Assembly (NCBI GenBank): GCA_004335635.1
Contig: QAXH01002374.1
Span: 371-26,972, forward strand
Reading direction: 5' to 3'
DNA: 26,602 bases
From: Chloromonas sp. AAM2
Taxonomy: Eukaryota > Chlorophyta > Chlorophyceae > Chlamydomonadales > Chlamydomonadaceae
A program made the position numbers and the translations under genes. Under the pieces are notes generated by a model that ran no database searches, was not told the DNA's origin, and worked only from the letters and a program-made list of their open reading frames with translations. Below are positions 9,401 to 16,511 of the stretch, piece by piece (the stretch's first letter is position 1; the number at the start of each line of letters is the position of its first letter).

Positions 9401-12400
9401 GATTTCCTGAACACCGTCACGACTGACATCATCCACCTTCACGACAACAAGCTGCACCAGTACAAGGGCAACTTCGCGCAGTTTGAGGAAATGTACGACC
9501 AGAGGAGGAGAGAGGTGGGGAGTGAGCGGCAACGTGACATGGATAATCAGCATCACTACGTGACATACAACGTACAACGTTAGACGTTATTCAGACCTGT
9601 GCCTGCTGCTGCATGCTCAACATACTGCTCTTGATTGTAACATACACATGTACATCATCACTGTGTTTGTGCCAGATGCATTGCTCAATCTCTCGCCTGC
9701 TTTCACCCTCCAGAATCCATTCGCCTACCATGCACATGCACATGCAGGTCAACAAGGCGTTTGAAAAGTACGAGAAGCAGCTCAAGGCGGCAAAGAGCAG
9801 CAAGAACGCAAAACAAAATGCGGACAAGGTAAACCAACCTAGTCTTCAATTCAAACAATGTTTTAAGTGGGTGTGGACATGCCTGACGTTTTGTCGCTCG
9901 TGCAGCAAGCTGTTCGCATGCATGCCATGTGGTGGCACACACAGTTTGAGCCGATGTCGCTGGGCTGACTGGACCATCCTCCATAGACTCGCTTTGGGAT
10001 CTGCATAGCCGGATACAACGCTTTGGATTCTGGCACCTGGCTGCAGCAGCCAGCTGAGCAGCATCGTGGACTTGGAACACTGCATCTGAAACTGCATCAA
10101 CCATGTTCCCCTTGTTTGGTGGAAGTTGGCCCATTCAGCACCCCTTGACTGCCCCCACCGTCACATGGCTGCATCAACGCGGCTCCTTGTTGTGCCCACA
10201 GATTCGCGAGACCGCTGCCAAGAGTGTTGCCAAGAAAAACAAGGGCCCAGTGGACGATGCGGGTGCCAGCAGTGCGGGTGTGACGCAGCCCCAGAAGTGG
10301 TCGGATTACCAGGTGATATACGAATGTTAGTAAAGCCGAGCACTGCGGGAGTTGTTTGATGGTATTCTACAGGCGGATGCTGGCTTGGGTAGGACTAGGC
10401 TGTCAGGTATGAGAGTCTTGATGACAGGAAAGCTGAGATGACAGGAGGAGGTTTGTCAGTGTGCAAGCAGTATAGAAGTCATACAGCCGCAGGTATAGGA
10501 TTTGTAACGGCAGGGAAAAGAGCGGCGAGGTGGGGAGAGAGGCGAGGTGGGTGGAGGGAGGAGTTTGAGGGGACAGGAAGGGGTGTGGTTTGTTTGAGAT
10601 CAGTGCCAGGCCTGGTGACGGGGACAGAGTAGGCTTTCAAAGGCCCCAACTGACTAAGCCTTAGTCTTAGTGGCAGAAGTGGGAGGTGAGTGTGTTATTT
10701 GAGACAGGAAACAGGCAGGTTTGGTAGCTTGAGTAGCGACGGGTGCCTTGACCGGTTCACCACTGCAGCCTTCAGCCATCTCCTGGATCCAGTAACCAGT
10801 CCTCCAGCTTGTTTCACATGCTGCTGCTCCTGACTCATCTCAACTTCTCTTGCGGTTGCTAGGACTGAGTCCTGACGTGATGCGATTCAAGAATCTTAAC
10901 CGATGCGGCTTCTCAGATTCTCTTGCGGCTGCTAGGACTATCTCCTGACGTTATGAGATTCGCGGATGTTAGTCCCTTAAACCGTTTTCTTCTAACTTTG
11001 TAACGGTCCACGTGTGTGCAGGTTGAGTTTCACTTTCCCATCCCCAGTGAGCTGCCCCCGCCTCTCATCCAGGTCATTGACGTGGACTTCCAGTACCCGG
11101 GCAGGTAAGTGGAGGCATGGCATGTTTTGCATACTGCTTTCCACGATTGCTGTGTGGTTCCATCATAGGCTTTTTCAGAGTCGTAATGGTCCTTCTTCAC
11201 GAGAGTTTGATGGTTTGTGTCTGACTGGGGCCGAGAACGAGCTGACATGCTGCGTTGACATGGCATGCGCTTGCACACATGGACACATGCATGCATACAC
11301 ATGCACACGCATGCACACACGCATGCACACGCATGCACACGCATGTACACTTATCTGGACTGTACAGTGTCAGGCGCAGGATTGGCTGTGGAGCGTGTGA
11401 TGCATCAGCCCATCATGACACGTTAAACAGATCACGCACACAAATCATCGGATTGCTTTCTTGCCGTAGGGATGACTTTGGCCTCAAGAACGTGAGCATT
11501 GGCATGGACATGGGCGACAGACTGGCCATTGTGGGACCAAACGGGGCGGGAAAGGTGAGTCTTGGACATGAGAGATTGGGTGAGCCAGGAAGCCTGGGCA
11601 TTATGACATGGCAAGGTGGTGGGGCAGAGAGGGCCGTGGAGCAGATAGGGGTCGAGGCGTTTTCTTTTCGGGGAGAAAAAGCGTTGTTTTGTTCTAGGTC
11701 AGAAAGAAAAACCCTCATTGGATAAGAGGGTTTTGGGAGGCCAGAAATGGGAGGTGCAGAAAGAGAACACGACCTACGGCTTTCTTATGGCAAAACGTAG
11801 CTTGCATTTGTTAAGCATTTGGTGGCACGAAGTTAAGTGGGCCCAAACGGAGCTGGGAAGGTGAGCATTGGGCACAGACGGATGGGGCGGAGACGGGCAG
11901 AAAGGGTTGGGGCGGAGAGGGGCAGAAAGGGGTGGGGCGGAGAGGGGCAGAAAGAGNNNNNNNNNNNNNNNNNNNNNNNNNNNNNNNNNNNNNNNNNNNN
12001 NNNNNNNNNNNNNNNNNNNNNNNNNNNNNNNNNNNNNNNNNNNNNNGGGGTGGGGCGGAGAAGGGTGGAAATTGTTTTGTGTGGCCAATCTGAGCTCTCT
12101 AGTAAAACTGATTTGATCGATTCATTGGTCAGAGGGGCCGGGAGACCTCAGAGGAGGAGACTGCAGGCGTTTGGTCTGCAGCGCCGCAGGCTGGTAAACT
12201 GCAGCGAGGGAAAAGCCTTAGTGATGATGACCATGACGGGTTGGGTAATGGTTAGATGAGCCTAGGCAGCAAGTGTGTTCGCAATTCCGTGAAACTGGAT
12301 TGGCCTGGCTGGCCTCATGCTTCAGAACTGACTTGGCGCTCACGGTGACTTCCAACTGGTACAGCGGCCTTGCCTTTACAAGGCTGTGCTGCGTGCTAAG

Positions 12401-15400
12401 TCATCTGCAGACCTACCTACTGTGTTTGGCACCACGGTGGTCATTGCTCCCTCTGACATCTCTCTTAACCACAGCGATAAATACATCTCTTACCCACATA
12501 GATCCACCACCGCGATCATCTACAGCGATCAACTGCAGCGATGGTACAACGGATGCGTGTTTGTTGCAACTTTCATGTCCTGGTTCTTGCCGTGCGTTGA
12601 TAGCACCGATGGATTCATTGGTCAGAGGGGCCGGGGGACCTCAGGGGAGACATACTTGGATCGTGCATACTTGATTCGTGCAGCGACTTTGCCTTTGCCC
12701 TTGAGCCGCTGATTGCTATATTTGCTTGCACGTTGCTTGCGACACCCTGCTTGCGATCAATCTCTGTGTCTGGCAACGGTTTGGCAACGGTGCTTATGAA
12801 TCAAGTGTTTTGGAAGCTTTCTGTTGTTAACTTCACTGTGCTCGTCTGCAGACCACGTTCATGAACCTTATGAGTGGCGACCTGGTGCCCACCAGTGGGG
12901 AGTCGCGCAGAAGCCACAAGCTGCGCATCGGTAGATACGCACAGGTGAGGCGGGGAGGGGGTGCGCACAGGTGAGGCGGGGAGGGGGTGCGCACAGGTGA
13001 GGCGGGGAGGGAGTTTATGTCTTCAACGTAAAATGTGGGTGGTGCGAAGAGGGGATGAGGGTGGCAAAGTTGTTGTTTTGTGTTCCATGGTTCAACTTAC
13101 AACATGAGCTGGGCCAACCGAGCGCAACCACCAGCAGCCCCGGAAGGCGGCAGCCCCTCCGGGAATCAGTTTTGGTTCAAGGGAAAATTTGAAGTGTGGG
13201 TGGCGGGAGAATGGGGAACTGGGGCAAAGGTGGTATTGTTCTTGTTCCCCGTGAGAGAGTGTGGTTGTGCGTGTTACAGGGCCTTCAGTCCGGGGTGGAC
13301 TGCCCAGCAAGGGCAAGGGCGGAAGGAAACCAAACTTTTGCTCCCTGTGAGAGTGTCAGTGGTCTTAGGAAGCTCACTGCGCGGACAAGGCAGTGGGAGG
13401 GATGCACGGAATACACCTGGGTGTGAATCTGAAAGATACAGTCTGTTCCTGCATAGGCGACGCCGCACTTGTTGTTGTTGTTGTAGTTGTTGTTTTTGTT
13501 TTTGTTGCCCGCAGCATTTCGTTGACGCCCTGTCGTTCGATGAAAACCCGGTGGAGTACCTCATGAGCAAGTTCCCTGAAGCAGGGCTCAAACCTGAGGT
13601 GAGGGAGTGGAAAGTGAGAAAGTGGAAGGGACGGGAGCAGGAACCCTGGCTGAAGTGCAATTTCTTTTCATATTGTTTTTTAGGAATGAACGGGAGCGGG
13701 AGGTTTCCTGGGCATGGCTTAAGTGCACCCAACCCTGGCTCAAGTGGTTTCATGACCTGGCCACATCCCTTATTCGCTTACCATGTTTACAGGGTGTGCA
13801 TGCACTGCCTGTGTGTTTCCGTATGCACTGCCCGTTCATCCTCCTTCGACTCCGGTTTCGTCTCAGCCACGGGTGACAACCATTCAATAACTGGCCATTG
13901 CCGGTGGACGCTACCATTAACAGACTCTGACCATGCAGGGTTTAGCAGAGTGCCGCCGCTCGACTTCAAGCATCACGATATGGCACCAACCCCGTCCGCT
14001 TCCATAACTGTTTCCCGGCTCAGGGGGGCAAGTGGTTAGAAATAAAATGCCATATGAGAGAGTGGTATCTCTGAACCACATGTACGACGGTGTAAGGAGC
14101 TCAAATCCAAGGTTTCAGGTCATTCTGAGATGGTTGACTGGGTCGTGTGACATGGCCGTTTACATTCAACTCGCTCCCATACTGCAGAGAAATCTGCCCG
14201 TTTACGTTCGGTCTACATCCACTTTGGATCACCCTGAACCGCAACCCCTCGATATATAAATATAACCCCTTACTCTTGTTCGCAGGGCATGCGTGCCAAG
14301 CTGGGCAAGTTCGGTCTCGGTGGTCAACACCACCTGACGCCCATCTGCAAGCTGTCAGGCGGCCAGAAGGCGCGCGTGGTGTTCACAGCCATCAGCCTCC
14401 AGCAGCCACACATCCTGCTGCTGGACGAACCCACTAACCATCTGGACATGCAGGTGCGACATGGGTTGGTCGAATCAAGGGGTGCCCTGGCGCGAAAGGC
14501 ACTGTCTGGTTACACCCGCAGGATGTATTCTGCAGAGACAAGTGTGCTCTTACTATGGCAGTCAGTGCTTGTTGGCGTTCAGGTTGAAAGGTCCAGGATG
14601 CAACCTGGCCGTGTGGCATTAGAGTTACATTTGTTGCATCGTCCAGGTGAATGCATCAGGTGCCCTTTAAATGCAAAACCACCATATTTTCTGTTATCAG
14701 TTCATCGACATTTCTGCATTCTCTACCTTTGTCAACACCGGCTGTTCCCGATGCTTCTGACGCTTATAAGAAGTATGCTTCTGACGTTATTACGTAAGTT
14801 TCTTTGCTGTTTCTTCCCGTTTTCAGTCGATCGACGCCCTGTGCGACGCTGTTGAGGAGTTCCAAGGCGGGGTGGTAGTCATCAGCCACGACGCGCAGCT
14901 GCTGTCCAGGCTCTGCGCTGACGAGGAGAGAAGCCAGGTGAGGCTTGGGAAGAGGGGCGTTCATGGCAGGGGGTCAGGACACGGCCAGGAACAGCACAGG
15001 CGCTGTCCAGGCTCTGCGGTGACGAGGAGAGAACCCAGGCTGGAAGCGGTAAATAGCAGTACCTCAAGGGTTAGGAAATGTCCAGGAAACGGGTATCAAC
15101 AGCGCAGCCGTACATGCTCTGTGCAGACGAGCAGAGGAGTCAAAGGAGAGGTGATGGAAGTATTCATCAGCTGAGAGCAACGTTTCCGTTGCTCCCTTGA
15201 CTATCCCTATGCTGCTCCCTTGACTATCCCTATGCTGCTCCCTCTCTGCCCAAGTGAAACATGATCACCGGAGGATCACCAGTTTTGGTCCGTCTCCGTC
15301 TCCGCCGTCTTTCGGACGGGATAGGAACCGAAAAGTGCCATGTGGCGATTTCGGCGCTTTTGACGCTGTTGTCAGCTTGCTTAGCCTAACACATTGCTAG

Positions 15401-15829
15401 TCACACATTGCCATCATGGCTGACGATGTTGCGGAGGCAATTGACGCCATCTTCATGAAAGTATGAAGTCTGAAACTGCCGATAACTGTTGATAATCGCC
15501 TGACGGTTTTGAAATGGGGAGACGGGAGACGGCCAGGGGTAGCCGTCTCCCGTCTCCGTCTCCCGTCTCCGTTTCCCGTCTCCGTCTCCGTCCCCCGTCT
15601 CCGTCTCCCGTCTCCGGTGATCATGAAGTGAACTGAGCAGTTGAGGACCTCCACCCATGCTTTGTCCTCATCGGCTTGCCCCCATGCTTTGCCCCCATGC
15701 TTTGCCCCCATGCTTTGCCCCCAGGTTCTGGTTGTTGAGGATGGTCGCATTCGCAAGTATGCCGGAGACTTTGAGGACTACCGCCAAGAGCTGATCCGCG
15801 AGATCACTGCAGATTTGGACGATGTTTGA
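2230..15829 (+). CDS. ABCF4: ABC-F family ATPase, ABCF4/GCN4-like (20 exons, 736 aa)
   Basis: Soluble twin-ATPase without transmembrane segments. ABC-F proteins act mainly on ribosomes and translation; plant GCN4 is also linked to regulation of the plasma-membrane proton pump. Exons: 2230-2254, 3088-3440, 4045-4110, 4512-4610, 5188-5288, 5793-5910, 6600-6695, 7498-7649, 8127-8222, 8713-8781, 9400-9514, 9748-9828, 10202-10312, 11022-11104, 11470-11554, 12852-12944, 13515-13598, 14286-14453, 14827-14937, 15725-15829. Every junction is GT...AG and the phases close at 2211 nt, near the roughly 720 aa of plant ABCF4. Motifs: Walker A GPNGRGKS (212-219), signature SGGWR (337-341), Walker B LLLLDEP (356-362), switch His390; then GPNGAGKTT (544-552), LSGGQ (632-636), LLLDEP (653-658), His686. 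Exon 1 is the least certain part. The symbol is assigned by similarity of the whole protein to plant ABCF4; orthology was not tested. Confidence 0.93.
2737..2830. repeat. 36-bp tandem repeat in ABCF4 intron 1
   Basis: The unit atggcttgggtggactgata followed by gctgagcaagaggaat occurs twice almost exactly (atgg at 2741 and 2777), with a third partial copy from 2813 that lacks the middle. Confidence 0.9.
3387..3770 (+). repeat. Four-fold tandem echo of the ABCF4 exon 2 donor edge
   Basis: The exon end reading [18 protein letters not shown] (3387-3440) recurs at 3486-3539 as [18 protein letters not shown]. More decayed copies end at 3641 and 3753. All four end in cag followed by GT, spaced about 99, 102 and 112 nt. 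The sequence from 3441 to 3539 is open in the exon frame, so the second donor would add 33 codons. Confidence 0.85.
5388..5589. repeat. AACGGCAGCTA minisatellite in ABCF4 intron 5
   Basis: About 200 bp consist of short imperfect units built from caacggcagctgacaacgg and caacgggtagctaa. Units are adjacent with no unique spacers, so this is a minisatellite and not a CRISPR array. It lies between the donor at 5289 and the acceptor at 5792. Confidence 0.9.
5911..5980 (+). repeat. Array of splice-donor-like GTAAGTTGT units after ABCF4 exon 6
   Basis: The real donor CAA|GTAAGT is followed within 70 nt by several near-copies of gtaagttgta. The intron start is therefore a short-period repeat of the 5' splice-site consensus itself. 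Confidence 0.75.
7298..7549 (+). repeat. 92-bp tandem repeat triplicating the ABCF4 exon 8 acceptor
   Basis: The block from ttctcttgcatgcag through the first codons of exon 8 (encoding DVDHDHERL) occurs with acceptors ending at 7313, 7405 and 7497, exactly 92 nt apart. The second and third copies are nearly identical. Only the third leads into the rest of exon 8. Use of either earlier acceptor would shift the frame, since 92 is not a multiple of three, and the first runs into a stop. Confidence 0.92.
7981..8147 (+). repeat. Echo of the ABCF4 exon 9 acceptor (7981-8016 vs 8112-8147)
   Basis: Thirty-six nt spanning the acceptor and the start of the SGGWRMRI codons are copied 131 nt upstream with four mismatches. 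The echo has gcAA where the real site has gcAG, and TAG where the real exon has TGG, so it is dead. Similarity continues upstream through the catgcatgcatg runs. Confidence 0.88.
9249..9297 (+). repeat. Decayed copy of the ABCF4 exon 11 start
   Basis: After a cacag acceptor-like site the sequence repeats the beginning of exon 11 (real start 9400), 151 nt upstream of it. It is recognisable as FLNSVTTDI against FLNTVTTDI. One base is missing near its start, so in the gene's frame it hits a stop at once. Confidence 0.85.
9400..10312 (+). other. ABCF4 inter-domain linker (exons 11-13)
   Basis: Residues 392-494. Exon 11 finishes domain 1 ([20 protein letters not shown]). Exons 12 and 13 encode a Lys/Ala-rich helical linker ([16 protein letters not shown]) and a variable segment ending [12 protein letters not shown] linkers reach into the ribosome in characterised family members; whether this one does is inference. 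Confidence 0.88.
10845..10980. repeat. 73-bp tandem duplication in ABCF4 intron 13
   Basis: The sequence starting ttctcttgcggttgctagg at 10845 recurs from 10918 with scattered differences; both continue ctcctgacg or gtcctgacg and end in gattc. No gene is recognised in the rest of intron 13. Confidence 0.8.
11265..11350. repeat. GCATGCACAC microsatellite in ABCF4 intron 14
   Basis: Alternating cacatgcatgcacacgcatg units, purine-pyrimidine alternating and partly palindromic. Confidence 0.85.
11837..11860 (+). repeat. Second Walker A coding copy (VGPNGAGK) with its own donor, in ABCF4 intron 15
   Basis: Twenty-four nt repeat the end of exon 15 (11531-11554), 306 nt downstream, and are again followed by GTGAG. 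The four differences are all at third codon positions, so the copy still spells VGPNGAGK. The similarity runs on into the intron beyond the donor but not upstream of the Val codon. Confidence 0.9.
11862..12075. repeat. G-rich minisatellite containing a 90-base assembly gap
   Basis: Units of about 26 bp (ggggcggagaggggcagaaa) run up to the N block at 11957-12046 and resume after it (ggggtggggcggag). The gap is therefore probably a collapsed or unsequenced part of this array, and its true length is unknown. Confidence 0.9.
12119..12650. repeat. Direct repeat pair of about 38 bp in ABCF4 intron 15
   Basis: Bases 12119-12156 and 12612-12650 share gattcattggtcagagggg and the following ccggg.gacctcag.gga with few mismatches, 493 nt apart. 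No ORF or terminal structure between them identifies an element. Confidence 0.8.
12939..13010 (+). repeat. 26-bp triplication of the ABCF4 exon 16 donor edge
   Basis: The unit gcacag|gtgaggcgggga followed by gggggt is repeated exactly, with cag ending at 12944, 12970 and 12996. All three carry the same GTGAGG donor. Use of the second or third would add 26 or 52 nt and break the frame. Confidence 0.92.
13599..13628 (+). repeat. 15-bp duplication of the intron 17 donor
   Basis: gtgagggagtggaaa is followed directly by gtgagaaagtggaag. The remainder of the intron (to 14285) holds only weak direct repeats. Confidence 0.65.
15002..15142 (+). repeat. Two echoes of the ABCF4 exon 19 donor edge
   Basis: The real exon end 14901-14937 ([12 protein letters not shown]) is copied at 15002-15038 with two mismatches and at 15116-15142 with about five mismatches in 27. 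The first echo reads cagGCTGG in place of cagGTGAG, so its donor is lost. Confidence 0.88.
15182..15245. repeat. 26-bp tandem repeat (gctcccttgactatccctat)
   Basis: Two full units and a partial third in ABCF4 intron 19, ending just before the transposon-like insertion. Confidence 0.9.
15252..15633. mobile_element. 366-bp nonautonomous DNA-transposon-like insertion
   Basis: Bases 15260-15273 (CATGATCACCGGAG) and 15612-15625 are perfect 14-nt inverted repeats. They are flanked by AAGTGAAA (15252-15259) and AAGTGAAC (15626-15633), an 8-bp duplication with one mismatch. Eight-bp duplications are typical of hAT and P superfamily transposons, and a CATGAT terminus resembles P-type ends; the assignment is inference. 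The interior contains CCGTCT repeats, a perfect 16-bp-stem hairpin (15518-15533 with 15542-15557) and a short gene-start-like segment at 15416-15466. No transposase is encoded. It sits in ABCF4 intron 19 and leaves both splice sites intact. Confidence 0.72.
15518..15617. repeat. CCGTCT simple repeat with a perfect 16-bp hairpin
   Basis: The arm ggagacgggagacggc pairs perfectly with gccgtctcccgtctcc across an 8-nt loop, and the CCGTCT/CCCGTCT repeat continues to about 15617, inside the transposon-like insertion. Confidence 0.9.
15683..15724 (+). repeat. 13-bp repeat forming the acceptor tract of ABCF4 exon 20
   Basis: Three exact copies of catgctttgcccc (15683, 15696, 15709) lead straight into the CAG acceptor at 15722-15724, so the pyrimidine tract itself is a tandem repeat. 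Confidence 0.85.
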
Positions 15830-15893
15830 GTGAGATCACTGCAGATCTGGGTGACGTCGAGTGAGATCACTGCAGATCTCAACGATGTCCGAG
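15800..15893 (+). repeat. Triplicated stop-codon region of ABCF4
   Basis: The last coding segment (EITADLDDV, stop at 15827-15829) is followed by two copies starting at 15832 and 15863 (offsets 32 and 31). Read in their own frames they give EITADLGDVE-stop and EITADLNDVRV-stop. They lie beyond the gene's stop codon. Confidence 0.9.
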
Positions 15894-16200
15894 TGTGATT
15901 AGTGCAAAGATTGACGGAAATGACTGACCTGGCGGGAGTGGATTTCATGCTGGTAATTTTAGATAGGTTTGTGACGGCTGGTTTCTGCATGCTTTGTGCG
16001 CTCTTCCTTGGTGCGACGAGGGCTGTGCTTGGTGACTCTCCATGCAAACAAATGGGCTTGTACGGCAGGTGAGTGTGAGCTTGTTTAGCTTTGTTTAGCA
16101 AAAAGACGTTAAACTGTCTTGCACTTGCTTTTGTCTCATACCACCTTGGTATCACGGTGTTAAGGGCCAGGTGGCTTGAAAGCTGGCGCTTGTGCAACAC

Positions 16201-16205
16201 TGTAA
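16201..16205 (+). terminator. TGTAA poly(A) signal, ABCF4
   Basis: This is the green-algal type poly(A) motif 372 nt after the ABCF4 stop and 307 nt before the next start codon, so the 3' UTR and the next promoter share the 682-nt gap between the genes. Confidence 0.5.
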
Positions 16206-16511
16206 TGCTTGACATGATGTATCTGCGTTTCTCTGTGGTTCGTCTGGCAAAGACGACATGCTGCTCATTTTCGAAGTGCAAGTTGCGTCTCTTTCCAATT
16301 TGCCGTATTCGGGCGAATCTTTTCTTCCGTTGCAAGTCCATGTATGACAGAGGGCGGTAAACCCTAACGGATGACGCATAGGCCTTATGACCCCACATAG
16401 ACAAAATCTAAGGACAGAAATGTGCTCGGCACTGCAGTGAACCATTGCACGAAATCACAAGCAGCCCGCCACCAGCGACGCGGCTTCGGCCCAACCATCT
16501 CTAAGTGAACG

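Larger units (their letters stand above)
11022..15829 (+). other. Second ATPase domain and C-terminus of ABCF4 (exons 14-20)
   Basis: Residues 495-736. Exon 14 encodes [17 protein letters not shown]. Exons 15 and 16 split Walker A (GPNGAGK|TT). Exon 17 encodes the [16 protein letters not shown] block. Exon 18 carries [11 protein letters not shown] plus [13 protein letters not shown], exon 19 the [15 protein letters not shown] switch region, and exon 20 the C-terminal [19 protein letters not shown] segment ending ITADLDDV. All catalytic residues are intact (Lys550, Asp656, Glu657, His686). Confidence 0.93.

Noticed and set aside
11774..12259. ORFs spanning the N block on both strands
   Set aside because: They exist only because the unknown bases contain no stop, and the flanks are minisatellite.
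13080..14039. Longest ORF in the window (319 codons)
   Set aside because: Only its middle 28 codons (exon 17) match the ABCF4 protein. The flanks are intron with clear GT and AG sites and low-complexity translation.
15416..15466. Independent small gene [16 protein letters not shown]
   Set aside because: It is too short to call and lies inside a transposon-like insertion in an intron. It is reported only as a possible captured gene start.
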